Positions 23,465-31,362 of a stretch of DNA of 42,652 bases are shown in pieces. Within the stretch, counting starts at the first letter, position 1, and each line of letters starts with the position of its first letter. Location: positions 1 through 42,652 of the IMG/VR virus record IMGVR_UViG_3300029309_000089. The stretch is one strand, 5' to 3'. The position numbers and the translations under genes were made by a program. The notes under the pieces are model-generated. The model did not search any database. It saw only the letters and a list, made by a program, of their open reading frames with translations, and was not told the DNA's origin. Source of the DNA: a virus.

Positions 23465-25183
23465 ATGAATGAAAATGAAAACTTAAAACCAGAAGAACAC
23501 GGAATCAAATTAAAACGACATGATTTCGGAACACAGAAACTCAAATGCCCTAAATGCCAACCACCCCACTCAATGAAAGACAATCCACTCAGCTTGACTA
23601 TAAATGAAGCAGGTTGTGTTTGGTATTGCCATCATTGCGATTGGAAAGGTAGTTATTATGAAAATAAGGTAGTGCATTTTAGTAAGCCCATGAGAAAATA
23701 TGTACAACCAAAAAAACCAATACTAAACAAGAATGAGAAAATGTATAAGTATTTTGAGAACAGGGGTATATCAAAAACCACTGTGGATAAATTTAAGATC
23801 TTTGAAGAAGATGGTTGGTATGGCTTTCAGTATTTTGATGAGAACAGTATGCTTCAAAATATTAAGTACCGATCCGAAGATAAGAACTTTAGACAATCCG
23901 CAGGGGCGAAGCCTATTCTTTACAACTACGATGCTATACACAACCAAGAACAGATAATTTTTGTAGAAGGCGAAATGGATGTACTGTCCTGTGCCGAAGT
24001 TGGTTTCCATGCCACTTCTTTACCAAATGGGGCAGGTAAAGTTGCCAAGTTTGATAAAAAAGATTCTAGGTTCAATGCTTTAGCTAATTGTCCATTAGAA
24101 GCAAAGAAGGTAGTTCTGTTTACAGATAAAGACGAAGCAGGCGAAGCATTACACCAGGAACTACTGCACAGACTTGGTAAAGACATTTGTTGGTTTGTAA
24201 AAACTCCAGATGGTTGTAAAGACGCAAACGAAGTCTTACAGAAACTAGGTCCTGTCAAACTCAAGGAGATCCTAGACAACGCTGAACCTTATCCAATAGA
24301 AGGTTTATACACTGTCAACGATTATTACGGACAGATCCATGATTTATATGAAGGCAACTATGTCAAACCTGTTGAGGTTGGTATGGAAGGCTTAGACGAG
24401 ATCTACAAAATTATGACAGGTACTTTTACTTGTATAACAGGCATTCCTAATCACGGAAAATCTGTTTTTCTTGATCAAATGCTTTTATCTTTGGCAGAAA
24501 AAGAGGATTGGTCTTTTGCAATTTTCAGTCCAGAACACTCCACAAGTATGCACATAAGAAGATTAGTACAAATGTATTCTAAGAAAAACTTTGATGATGG
24601 TTTTGATAATCGCATGACCAAAGCGGAGCTGAATGAAGCCATTGATTTTATCCATAAGCATTTCTATTTTATTGAAACCAGAGATAGCACTCCAACCATA
24701 GATAATATATTGGAAGTCGCTAAATCTTCTATCTATAAATATTCGGTCAATGGTTTAATTATAGATCCATATAACGAAGTAGATGCCAAGAGATCTGGAA
24801 ACACTAGAGAGGATGAACACATTAGAGATTTCATTTCTTTGTGCAAAAGGTTCGCTAGAGTGTATCAAATTGTCTGTTGGGTGGTTGCACACCCCACTAA
24901 GCTGCCAAAAGCCTCAGACGGCTCGTATTTAGCTCCAAGTGCCTATGATATTAGCGGAGCTGCTCATTGGCACAACCAAGCAGACGCAGTTCTTACTGTT
25001 TACCGAGATTTTGATGAAAACACCACCAATGTAATAACTCGCAAGATAAGAGAGCAAGACCTTTATGGAAAGATAGGGGAAGCTAAATTTTCATACGATA
25101 TGAAAGAAAAGGTTTTCAAGCCCTATAAAAAATTAGCTATAGGCGATTGGGACGAGATAGATATCTCACAATATAGTAAATAA
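23465..25183 (+). CDS. Primase-helicase (T7 gp4 / Twinkle type)
   Basis: A 572-residue protein. A zinc-binding domain has Cys28, Cys31, Cys55 and Cys58. A TOPRIM primase core follows, with Glu168 in IIFVEGEMDVLS and the DxD of VVLFTDKDEAGEAL (Asp221, Asp223). A RecA-type helicase comes next, with Walker A GIPNHGKS (326-333), Walker B GLIIDPYNEVD (Asp434), and later motifs WVVAHPTKLPK and NQADAVLTVYRD. The length matches full bifunctional enzymes. It would unwind DNA and prime lagging-strand synthesis. No DNA polymerase gene is seen, so it probably works with host polymerase III. Confidence 0.92.
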   Translation: MNENENLKPEEHGIKLKRHDFGTQKLKCPKCQPPHSMKDNPLSLTINEAGCVWYCHHCDWKGSYYENKVVHFSKPMRKYVQPKKPILNKNEKMYKYFENRGISKTTVDKFKIFEEDGWYGFQYFDENSMLQNIKYRSEDKNFRQSAGAKPILYNYDAIHNQEQIIFVEGEMDVLSCAEVGFHATSLPNGAGKVAKFDKKDSRFNALANCPLEAKKVVLFTDKDEAGEALHQELLHRLGKDICWFVKTPDGCKDANEVLQKLGPVKLKEILDNAEPYPIEGLYTVNDYYGQIHDLYEGNYVKPVEVGMEGLDEIYKIMTGTFTCITGIPNHGKSVFLDQMLLSLAEKEDWSFAIFSPEHSTSMHIRRLVQMYSKKNFDDGFDNRMTKAELNEAIDFIHKHFYFIETRDSTPTIDNILEVAKSSIYKYSVNGLIIDPYNEVDAKRSGNTREDEHIRDFISLCKRFARVYQIVCWVVAHPTKLPKASDGSYLAPSAYDISGAAHWHNQADAVLTVYRDFDENTTNVITRKIREQDLYGKIGEAKFSYDMKEKVFKPYKKLAIGDWDEIDISQYSK

Positions 25184-25216
25184 AAAAAACTTTAAATATT
25201 TGTGAAATAAGTATTC

Positions 25217-25242
25217 CATTTTGGTATAAATGTGTATATAAT
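25217..25242 (+). promoter_or_regulatory. Recurrent early promoter element, copy 2
   Basis: CATTTTGG at 25217-25224, 12 bases, then TATAATCT at 25237-25244, with ATGTG before the -10 box, as in copy 1 at 15113. It precedes the 25273-26776 small-gene operon by 30 bases and lies just after the primase-helicase stop. Confidence 0.55.
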
Positions 25243-25272
25243 CTAATTATTAATTAACACATTGGAGATAAA

Positions 25273-25491
25273 ATGAAAATAAAAACATTCAAAGATTACA
25301 GCATGGTTACTGTAGATAGAAATGAAGTATCTTTAAAAGGTATCAGATATATATCTAAAGATTTTTATTGTGTAATCATAGAAGAAGATATGCCAAAAAT
25401 GAAAGAGTTGTTAGGCGACAGACTTTTTAAATGGGCGTTAGATTGTGGTAAAACTATTGAAATAGCTGAAGATGAAGTTTGGAGTAAATAA
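25273..25491 (+). CDS. Small hypothetical early protein
   Basis: A 72-residue protein starting MKIKTFKDYSMVTVDRNEVS, with TTGGAGATAAA before the ATG. It has mixed alpha/beta character and two Cys, ending ETIEIAEDEVWSK-like acidic sequence. No family is recognised. It is the first gene after the second copy of the promoter element and overlaps the next gene by one base (TAATG). Confidence 0.55.
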   Translation: MKIKTFKDYSMVTVDRNEVSLKGIRYISKDFYCVIIEEDMPKMKELLGDRLFKWALDCGKTIEIAEDEVWSK

Positions 25492-26168
25492 TGAATATGA
25501 CTAACAATCACTTACAAGAAGCATGGGCTAGTTTGCCTAAGTCCTATTATTACATTTCTACAGGTAAGGGTAATGTTCTTTATACTCTTAGATACTTGGA
25601 ATGGAAGATAAACTCTTATGGGGACTTTCCAACACCTTATCAAGCTACTTCTCATGTAGTAAATCTTTCTACGGATAAAGAAGAAGCTATTCAAAAAGCA
25701 AAGGATTATTGCAAAGAGTATGTGTACGAGTTGAAACTTGGATCTATCACCGATGATACTAATGAATGGGGTACTGCAGGTTCGGAATATTTTGACAAGG
25801 TAGCATGGGAAGCCAGACAAGAAGAAACTAGAATCCTAAATTCAGTTCGTGAAATCCAAGCTATCGCTTTTGCCGATATCAAAGATATTTTTTACGATAA
25901 AGTTCCTTCTACAGACGGAGAAAGAATCCTTTTTTCTGGTTATGTTTTAGGTACTAAATGGGTTGAAAACGATTTTGGTGGAACTGAAAAATGTCTTTTC
26001 CAAGACAACAGAGGTTTCAAAGTTTGGGGTAATTATGGTCAAAGAATGTCAGACGCTACAGAAGAAGATGGCTACTTACAGTTCATGGCTTTTTGTACCC
26101 CTAGCGATGACGATGAATACTTTGGTTTTATTAATAGACCAATACAAGCAAAAGGAAGGAGTAAATAA
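25491..26168 (+). CDS. Early protein with beta-barrel-like C-terminal segment
   Basis: A 225-residue protein. The N-terminal part has SYYYISTGKGNVLYTLRYLE and a DKEEAIQKAKDYCKEY helix. The C-terminal part reads ERILFSGYVLGTKWVENDFG then CLFQDNRGFKVWGNYGQRMS. The 'G.VLG.KW.E..FG..EKCL..D.RGFKVWG' pattern resembles a small OB-like module I have seen in other phage early proteins without known function. No catalytic residues stand out. It is coupled to its neighbours by TAATG overlaps on both sides. Confidence 0.55.
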   Translation: MNMTNNHLQEAWASLPKSYYYISTGKGNVLYTLRYLEWKINSYGDFPTPYQATSHVVNLSTDKEEAIQKAKDYCKEYVYELKLGSITDDTNEWGTAGSEYFDKVAWEARQEETRILNSVREIQAIAFADIKDIFYDKVPSTDGERILFSGYVLGTKWVENDFGGTEKCLFQDNRGFKVWGNYGQRMSDATEEDGYLQFMAFCTPSDDDEYFGFINRPIQAKGRSK

Positions 26169-26374
26169 TGAAATATTGGTCAGCTATCATAGGAAAATTA
26201 GACGCTAAATATAATATTACTTATGAGACACCTATAAAGGATTTGCCAGAAATTATGTCAGAAGAAGATTGGAAACTTTACAGTATGGCTCTAAAATACC
26301 CAAATGGGAGAATAGCTGAAAAAAGATTTGACAGAGAAGTAGGCTTGTATCATTTTGTTGAACCACAGGAGTAG
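26168..26374 (+). CDS. Small hypothetical early protein
   Basis: A 68-residue protein starting MKYWSAIIGKLDAKYNITYE, with GGAAGGAGTAAATA upstream. It is rich in aromatic residues, with IMSEEDWKLYSMALKYPNGR in the middle. No motif or membrane segment is seen. It overlaps the previous stop by one base. Confidence 0.5.
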   Translation: MKYWSAIIGKLDAKYNITYETPIKDLPEIMSEEDWKLYSMALKYPNGRIAEKRFDREVGLYHFVEPQE

Positions 26375-26378
26375 AAAA

Positions 26379-26588
26379 ATGGAAACTTTACTAGCATTTA
26401 CAAGAGAACTCCATAACAGCGTTGATAAACAAACTTTAGATAGGTTAGTAGATGCCTATTTAGATCTTTACGAAATGCTGAAAGACTATGAAGGCAAAGA
26501 GAACATTCATTCATTGATTATGGATCTTCTGCACGAAGAGATCCAGTTCAGAAGGGATGAAGAATTACAAGGGAGGTTAGGAGTATGA
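26379..26588 (+). CDS. Small helical early protein
   Basis: A 69-residue protein starting METLLAFTRELHNSVDKQTL. The ATG at 26379 is chosen for the CAGGAGTAGAAAA upstream. It is acidic and all-helical by pattern, ending LHEEIQFRRDEELQGRLGV. It overlaps the next gene by four bases (ATGA). No family is recognised. Confidence 0.5.
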   Translation: METLLAFTRELHNSVDKQTLDRLVDAYLDLYEMLKDYEGKENIHSLIMDLLHEEIQFRRDEELQGRLGV

Positions 26589-26776
26589 CTCAATACAGAG
26601 ATTTAGTTCAACGAAGGAAGGAGGAGATCCAGAAAGAAAGAGATGGCGAAGAAATATACCAATTACTATGGGATAGCAATGGCTCTCACACTTATTACAT
26701 GAATGGCAAAATAGTTTCTGAGAAAAATGGTAAAACAACTATTACTTATCAGAAATCTAGGTTAGAATTTAATTAG
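26585..26776 (+). CDS. Small charged protein, last gene of the plus operon
   Basis: A 63-residue protein starting MTQYRDLVQRRKEEIQKERD, a charged helix followed by short strands (SHTYYMNGKIVSEKNGKTT). It ends 72 bp before a strong terminator hairpin. No function is recognised. Confidence 0.5.
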   Translation: MTQYRDLVQRRKEEIQKERDGEEIYQLLWDSNGSHTYYMNGKIVSEKNGKTTITYQKSRLEFN

Positions 26777-26847
26777 GATAAAAATTTCCAATAAGTGTAT
26801 AATTTCACTGAAAAATAATAAATTTTTTTCATATTTATCCTGATTTT

Positions 26848-26873
26848 AGGGCGGTAGCAATACCGCCCTTTTT
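26848..26873 (+). terminator. Intrinsic terminator between convergent operons
   Basis: A 9-bp perfect stem, AGGGCGGTA with TACCGCCCT, closes a GCAA tetraloop (26857-26860) and is followed by TTTT on the plus strand. It ends the plus operon. The minus side lacks a T run, so it is mainly a plus-strand terminator, although the late minus operon also ends here. Confidence 0.85.
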
Positions 26874-27091
26874 CATTTTGTTTCGCTTTGATATTTGATG
26901 TTTAGACCTGCCAATGTGCATAGCCTGTTCTTTTCGTCTAAACCTTTTTGGGTAATTTTGAACTGCCCTTCTTTTTCTTGCACATAGTTATCTTTCAAAA
27001 CATCTTCCAGATCATCTTCGGTCAGTTCCTCTGCGAACATAACCGAAAGTAATGCTCCTAATCTTCTATTTTGTGTCTTACTTAGAGCCAC
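26873..27091 (-). CDS. Small hypothetical protein, end of late operon
   Basis: A 72-residue protein starting MALSKTQNRRLGALLSVMFA. The pattern ELTEDDLEDVLKDNYVQEKE followed by FKITQKGLDEKNRLCTLAG resembles a small winged-helix fold (helices, then a Lys-Ile-Thr strand). It is the last gene of the late minus operon, overlapping its neighbour by 10 bp. No function is recognised. Confidence 0.5.
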   Translation of the reverse strand: MALSKTQNRRLGALLSVMFAEELTEDDLEDVLKDNYVQEKEGQFKITQKGLDEKNRLCTLAGLNIKYQSETK

Positions 27092-27294
27092 TCTTTATCT
27101 ATTTCTTTACTAGCATCTGATGTTTTCAGATCTCCATAAAGATTTAAAATGTCATTCCACTCCTGATTGTTTTTATATTGTTTTTCTTTTAAATAAAAAT
27201 TCAAAGCCTTTTTTATCAAAATATGTTCTGATTCGCTTAAGTAAAACAGTCCTTCTTCAAATTTCTTATCGGTTTCATCTAACGGAAAAAACAT
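27082..27294 (-). CDS. Small hypothetical protein after the lysozyme
   Basis: A 70-residue acidic helical protein starting MFFPLDETDKKFEEGLFYLS, with SESEHILIKKALNFYLKEKQ in the middle. It starts 11 bp after the lysozyme stop and overlaps the next gene by 10 bp. No family is recognised. Confidence 0.5.
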   Translation of the reverse strand: MFFPLDETDKKFEEGLFYLSESEHILIKKALNFYLKEKQYKNNQEWNDILNLYGDLKTSDASKEIDKEWL

Positions 27295-27305
27295 ATATAC
27301 CTCTT

Positions 27306-27749
27306 TTAAACCTTAAACCAATCCTTGCCTTCAAATAATAGAGCCTCTGCTTCTCTTCTTCGTACTAAGCCTTGCAGAACTTCTCCACCTGCTTTGTTCC
27401 ATCGTTTCATTTCAGATGGCACATCTTCGTATCTTGCCTGATTCAAAACAGTCAACATAGTTGAGTTTTTTAGGTTTGTAGGTCCTAAGTTATAAGTCCA
27501 AGCTACCAAAGCATCAAACTGACATTGTGATAGACCGACTTCTACTAAAGTCTCTACATATTGTTCATATTCTTCTAATTCTGTATCAAGCATGGCTTCT
27601 GCTTCTTCCTGTGTTATTTTTAAGCCTTTTGACACACCTTTTGTATGTCCGTAGCCAATCGTCCAGACTCCTACGCTATCTTGATAGGATTCTAGCTCAC
27701 AGCCTTCAAATTTTTTTATAAGGGCAATACCCTCTTTAGAGATCTTCAT
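27306..27749 (-). CDS. Phage lysozyme, GH24 family (endolysin)
   Basis: A 147-residue muramidase starting MKISKEGIALIKKFEGCELE. The ATG at 27749 is chosen because GGGGAGAATAAT lies just before it; the frame is open further upstream but without a site. The GH24 catalytic triad is present in E-8-D-5-T spacing: Glu15 in KKFEG, Asp24 in YQDSVG and Thr30 in WTIGYGHT. LVAWTYNLGPTNLKNSTMLT and GLVRRREAEALLFEG complete the family. No signal peptide or signal-arrest-release segment is seen, so export would need a holin. The nearest candidates are the membrane proteins at 31795-32145 and 41832-42029. It cuts peptidoglycan during lysis. Confidence 0.92.
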   Translation of the reverse strand: MKISKEGIALIKKFEGCELESYQDSVGVWTIGYGHTKGVSKGLKITQEEAEAMLDTELEEYEQYVETLVEVGLSQCQFDALVAWTYNLGPTNLKNSTMLTVLNQARYEDVPSEMKRWNKAGGEVLQGLVRRREAEALLFEGKDWFKV

Positions 27750-27750
27750 A

Positions 27751-28140
27751 TTATTCTCCCCATGTTCCGTCCTCTCGGACTTTTGCTTTTTTTGTTCCAC
27801 CCCAATATTCAACTGCGTGTCCTTCTTTTTTGAGAAGTTCGCAAATATCTTTTCCCTCTTCTGTGTGAGGGATTCCCAAAATCCGTCCATATTTTCCACT
27901 TCCTAATGATAATAATTGTAATTTATCTCCGCATAACTCTATCAATCTGTCTTTTGCTTTTAGACCAAGAGCCTTTTCTGCGAGATTCCTTGTTCTACTT
28001 TCTGGTGTGTCTATGCCTGCTAGTCTTACTCTCTGCTTTGATAAGACAACTTCAAAACCTAAATCTATGTCCACATCTATCGTGTCGCCATCAATGACTT
28101 TGACTAAACGACAATTGTAATAATATGGTTTATTGCTCAT
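27751..28140 (-). CDS. Thermonuclease-like (staphylococcal nuclease family) protein
   Basis: A 129-residue protein with the SNase active site: metal-binding Asp in VIDGDTIDVDID, Arg39 and Glu47 in VRLAGIDTPES, and Arg86 in GKYGRILG. Arg39, Glu47 and Arg86 correspond to Arg35, Glu43 and Arg87 of the staphylococcal enzyme. It has no signal peptide. It lies between the spanin and lysozyme genes and overlaps the o-spanin-like gene by 11 bp. It would be made late and could degrade DNA in the cytoplasm or after lysis. The target is unknown. Confidence 0.88.
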   Translation of the reverse strand: MSNKPYYYNCRLVKVIDGDTIDVDIDLGFEVVLSKQRVRLAGIDTPESRTRNLAEKALGLKAKDRLIELCGDKLQLLSLGSGKYGRILGIPHTEEGKDICELLKKEGHAVEYWGGTKKAKVREDGTWGE

Positions 28141-28513
28141 TCTTATCTCCGCTTGTTACCATTCTGTAATAGACAACAACCTCCTTTAGTTCCCTGATAT
28201 ATCTTTTCAGTTCCTGCATATTGTAAGCCATCAGCTCGTAATCTGGTATAGACATTGCCACGAATACGACTCTACCTTCTTCACGATTTACTGTTTCTAT
28301 GAAGCTATCTAAGTTTTTCTCTGAAACGACATACCAAAAGGGATCTTTCAAATCTATACCTCTTGGCAAGATAGGTTGTGCGATTTGCCTTTCTACAGGC
28401 TTAGAAATCACATCTACTGATTTAGGAATCAGACTGCAACTGTAAGCCATCGTCAAGACTGTCAATGTTACGACTATCTTGCTCAATGCTGTCAAATACT
28501 TCTTTTGTGGCAT
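28130..28513 (-). CDS. Rz1-like lipoprotein (o-spanin candidate)
   Basis: A 127-residue protein with a lipoprotein signal (hydrophobic VVTLTVLTMAYSC; the Cys at about residue 26 would be lipidated). The mature part has SKPVERQIAQPILPRGIDLK and DPFWYVVSEKNLDSFIETVN, then AMSIPDYELMAYNMQELKRY and VYYRM. The 'KPVERQ...LPRGI...P.W.VV...L..F' pattern is one I know from lysis-region proteins of T7-like and marine phages. It overlaps the i-spanin-like gene by 92 bp in another frame, as Rz1 does with Rz. It is longer than classical Rz1 and lacks its Pro-rich run. Confidence 0.7.
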   Translation of the reverse strand: MPQKKYLTALSKIVVTLTVLTMAYSCSLIPKSVDVISKPVERQIAQPILPRGIDLKDPFWYVVSEKNLDSFIETVNREEGRVVFVAMSIPDYELMAYNMQELKRYIRELKEVVVYYRMVTSGDKNEQ

Positions 28514-28814
28514 CGTTTACTCGGTTTTGAATTAATCCTGGTTTAGCTGCTGCTAGTTTACTCAGATTATGTCTTTTAAAGATATCTAGGTATCTATTCA
28601 TTTCAGCTTCTATTTCTTGGTTTTTTGCTTGTAGATCCAATAGACCTGCGGTCTGCATTTTAAAATCAGATTGTAAGGTTTCTATTGCTGCTATTTGTTC
28701 TTGATTGCGAAGTTCATACGCTTGATTCAAGGAGCTGAGTCGCTGATTCTGCCAATAAAGAATACCCATGATAGATATCAGGACTAAGATAATGCCAAGA
28801 AAAATCTTGCTCAT
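28422..28814 (-). CDS. Rz-like inner-membrane spanin
   Basis: A 130-residue protein. Residues 3-21 are one membrane segment (KIFLGIILVLISIMGILYW). A periplasmic coiled coil (NQAYELRNQEQIAAIETLQS onward) and a C-terminal region HNLSKLAAAKPGLIQNRVND with TKEVFDSIE follow. This is the layout and end motif of Rz-type i-spanins in marine phages. Together with the overlapping lipoprotein it would fuse inner and outer membrane at the last step of lysis, which implies a Gram-negative host. Confidence 0.8.
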   Translation of the reverse strand: MSKIFLGIILVLISIMGILYWQNQRLSSLNQAYELRNQEQIAAIETLQSDFKMQTAGLLDLQAKNQEIEAEMNRYLDIFKRHNLSKLAAAKPGLIQNRVNDATKEVFDSIEQDSRNIDSLDDGLQLQSDS

Positions 28815-28825
28815 GGCTTATCATT

Positions 28826-29971
28826 CTAGCCACTTCCTTGTCTTATGACAATCGTAGAAGCACTTCCACCATTGACCTTAACCTGATTGGCTACCCCATC
28901 TTGTTCTAAAATAACAGTATAAGAATTGTTGCCATCAATAGTAATGTTGGCATTTGAACTAACTTCTCTTTTCATGCTTATGGATTGACCAGACACAACT
29001 GTTGTTATTTGAGTGCTGCTATCTTGTCCTACTGTTGTGCCTTTTATGTCTATTGCTGTAGCAACTTGTCTTATTTCATCTTCCTCTTCTATGGCATCTA
29101 ATTCGTTGATAATATCCAACAAATCCTCAAGGAAATTTACATTCAAAGCATCATAATCTAGCTCAGTAAATTCTAGTTCTTCTCCCTCAAGCTCATCTTC
29201 TGCTAATGCGTCATATTCAAGTTCGTCAAAATCTAATATGTCGCTTTGGCGAGAGTCAATAGCTTCCTCTTCGCTTTTTTTGCTTTTTGGTGGGGAAACA
29301 ATCAACATATTATCAATGAAGTCTAATGATAAATCTAAAATCACAGGCTCAGATGGTGGGCTTTCAAATGTTGTTGTAGTGGTAGCCTGATATGGTTTAT
29401 TTAGAATTACCTCTCCCAATGCTGTTGTGACCACTATTTCTCCTGATGATGTTCCGTCAGGGTTTGGTAAAAGAATAAATAAACTCTCTCCTGTGTCTGC
29501 CTCTACTGTAACTGTGAAATCTGTACCCCTGATTCCGACAGTTGCACTATTTGTTCTGAGAACCATATTTTTTTTGGGAACCGAACCTAATAAACCTGTT
29601 GTGAATCTAGCTGTGCCTTTTACAAAATTGAGTGCTAGTTTTGAATTGTCAGGGTTAGGGTCAAAAACAAACTCATCAATAATGACCTCTGAGTGTTCTG
29701 TAATCTTGATAGTAGTATCATCAACGAATCTGATACCCATGCGACCTGATTCTGTCTGAGCTTTGTCGTATGACTGTATGCCAAAGTCAGGTATGACTTC
29801 GTAAGCCTTATCTCGTTCTACCTGTGCGTTTCCTGAAACTTCTTCTACAGAACCTATATCAGCAGCTTGTGCTTGTACCTTGATCGTTTTGAACGACACA
29901 AACAGTACCATTATTACCGCTAGAAATAACTCTGAGCCAATCGTTGTCCAATGTGCTTGCTTGTGTAACAT
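28826..29971 (-). CDS. Secreted FecR-domain protein with curlin-like C-terminus
   Basis: A 381-residue protein. It has a signal peptide (hydrophobic LFLAVIMVLFVSF, probable cut after KVQAQA near residue 36). A FecR-type domain spans about 40-165: GSVEEVSGNAQVERD, FVDDTTIKITEHSEVIIDEF, LALNFVKGTARFTTGLLG and RTNSATVGIRGTDFTVTVE. An acidic linker follows (about 225-300, including EEEAIDSRQSDILDFDELEY). The last 50 residues carry curlin-like repeats: ANITIDGNNSYTVILEQDG then ANQVKVNGGSASTIVIRQG. The start overlaps the curlin-like gene by 113 bp; the ATG at 29911 is an alternative. Its place after csgF, csgG and the curlin gene suggests it is secreted and may anchor or seed the fibre. That role is inferred. 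Confidence 0.75.
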   Translation of the reverse strand: MLHKQAHWTTIGSELFLAVIMVLFVSFKTIKVQAQAADIGSVEEVSGNAQVERDKAYEVIPDFGIQSYDKAQTESGRMGIRFVDDTTIKITEHSEVIIDEFVFDPNPDNSKLALNFVKGTARFTTGLLGSVPKKNMVLRTNSATVGIRGTDFTVTVEADTGESLFILLPNPDGTSSGEIVVTTALGEVILNKPYQATTTTTFESPPSEPVILDLSLDFIDNMLIVSPPKSKKSEEEAIDSRQSDILDFDELEYDALAEDELEGEELEFTELDYDALNVNFLEDLLDIINELDAIEEEDEIRQVATAIDIKGTTVGQDSSTQITTVVSGQSISMKREVSSNANITIDGNNSYTVILEQDGVANQVKVNGGSASTIVIRQGSG

Positions 29972-30566
29972 TTAAAGTTCTTGAGTTGCCTGTGTGATCT
30001 AAATAAAAATAACCACCCTGATATCCATCACCATTGTAATTGATGGTATTTGAATCCCCATCTATATCCATGTAATTGGTTGCTAGATCAACATCTATGT
30101 CGGCATCTACTGTATTACTATCACCTTGAATTATCCAATCTAAGTCAAGCGTAGAAGCCATAGCAGTTGTGCCTTGATCAATGGACATATCGTTTGAGTT
30201 ACCTGTTACATCTACATTAAGGTTAGAAGAATCAGCTCCGTAAGTATTTGTCGGATCTACTTGAATATCAAAAATATTGCTGTTGCCATCAAACTCAAAA
30301 AAGCCTGTAAAAGTATCTGATGTAATATCCCCTTTGAATAAGTTGCTATCACCTATTTGATTGATATCAAGCGTCATGGTTGCTCCGTCCAAATCTAAAG
30401 GAGTCATAGAACCTGCTGTAGCATTCTGTCCACCAATAAGGTTGCCTGAACCTAATTGCTCAACATCTAAATTAAGAGTTGCTCCTACTTGATCTATAGA
30501 AACTTCATTATCAGCCCCGTAAGCTAGAGCAGTCATCATCAATACACTTAGGTATCTCAATATCAT
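29859..30566 (-). CDS. Secreted curlin-repeat protein (CsgA/CsgB-like)
   Basis: A 235-residue protein starting MILRYLSVLMMTALAYGADN. The ATG at 30566 is set by TTTGGAGGTACG upstream. The signal peptide probably ends at AYG. The mature N-terminus has clear curlin repeats: NEVSIDQVGATLNLDVEQLG, then LDINQIGDSNLF. Six further G(D/N)SN-type turns recur about every 20-25 residues (GNSNIF, GNSNDM, GDSNTVD, GDSNTI, GNSRTL, GNNGTV). Later repeats are looser and Asp-rich, and two Cys lie near the end. It is rich in Asn, Asp, Gly and Ser and poor in Lys, like amyloid curlin subunits. It follows csgG with a 56-bp overlap, so its export through that channel is likely. Confidence 0.75.
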   Translation of the reverse strand: MILRYLSVLMMTALAYGADNEVSIDQVGATLNLDVEQLGSGNLIGGQNATAGSMTPLDLDGATMTLDINQIGDSNLFKGDITSDTFTGFFEFDGNSNIFDIQVDPTNTYGADSSNLNVDVTGNSNDMSIDQGTTAMASTLDLDWIIQGDSNTVDADIDVDLATNYMDIDGDSNTINYNGDGYQGGYFYLDHTGNSRTLNVTQASTLDNDWLRVISSGNNGTVCVVQNDQGTSTSC

Positions 30567-31362
30567 CGTACCTCCAAAGGTTTTGCTCAATACCCTTCTC
30601 TATGATTTTGAGAACCGCAAATTCAATAGCGGATTGCAATGCAATAGTTACAGATTCATTTTCCACATTTCCATTCTCTATTTCAACTAATTCTGTGTCA
30701 TCTTTGACAAATCTGAACACATCTCCTGACTGTCCATGACTCAATATGGTTTTTGTAGTTGTTACTTCTAATAATATGCGTCCAGAAAGCACAGAAACGA
30801 GCCTCAAGCTCAATGTCACTGTGTCTTGCCTATATTGCCTACTTATACCAATACCGAGCAATCTAGCCCCATTACCGCCTGATCTGACATTTGACTCATA
30901 GCCTACGATAGCCCCCTCAAAGAGCATTCCTGCAAATAATAATGGCTTTAGTTTCTGCTCATCTTTGAAATCCTGTCTGGAACTTCTGATTATCTGTCTT
31001 TCTTTTGTAAGGTTGTCTAAACCAACTCTTTCAACGACTGTAAAGAATTCACCTCCTGCTGCGTCTTTTAAGGCTTTGATCAGAAGATTGGCAGGGGCTT
31101 GAGTTACCGCAGTAGAAAAGGACGCATAGGTACTGTTAGATCTTCGTTGCCCTGTCATATCAAGAAAGGCACTTGGATAAACTGCTACCACTAATTTTTC
31201 TTTAGGTGGCGACAAGTATTCAAGTTCGTAATTTATAACATCATGTAAATGCGGATATTTTGATATACGAAAGTTATCTAGTTTGTTTTTAGGTAATGCT
31301 CCGCAGCTAGAAAGTGAAACTATTGATAGGGAAAGTAATGACAGTAACATGACCTTCCTCAT
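30511..31362 (-). CDS. csgG: CsgG-like outer-membrane curli secretion channel lipoprotein
   Basis: A 283-residue protein close to E. coli CsgG in length (277). The lipoprotein signal is MRKVMLLSLLSLSIVSLSSC, with lipobox LSSC. Matches to CsgG: LVVAVYPSAFLDMTGQ, ASFSTAVTQAPANLLIKALK, FFTVVERVGLDNLTKERQII, AGMLFEGAIVGYESNVRSGG, GARLLGIGISRQYRQDTVTL, LRLVSVLSGRILLEVTTTKT and the end IEKGIEQNLWRYDD. CsgG forms a nonameric pore for curlin export. The start is uncertain: ATG 31350 has the better site (GAGGAAGGTC), but 31362 gives the positive n-region expected of a signal peptide. It overlaps csgF. Confidence 0.92.
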   Translation of the reverse strand: MRKVMLLSLLSLSIVSLSSCGALPKNKLDNFRISKYPHLHDVINYELEYLSPPKEKLVVAVYPSAFLDMTGQRRSNSTYASFSTAVTQAPANLLIKALKDAAGGEFFTVVERVGLDNLTKERQIIRSSRQDFKDEQKLKPLLFAGMLFEGAIVGYESNVRSGGNGARLLGIGISRQYRQDTVTLSLRLVSVLSGRILLEVTTTKTILSHGQSGDVFRFVKDDTELVEIENGNVENESVTIALQSAIEFAVLKIIEKGIEQNLWRYDDIEIPKCIDDDCSSLRG

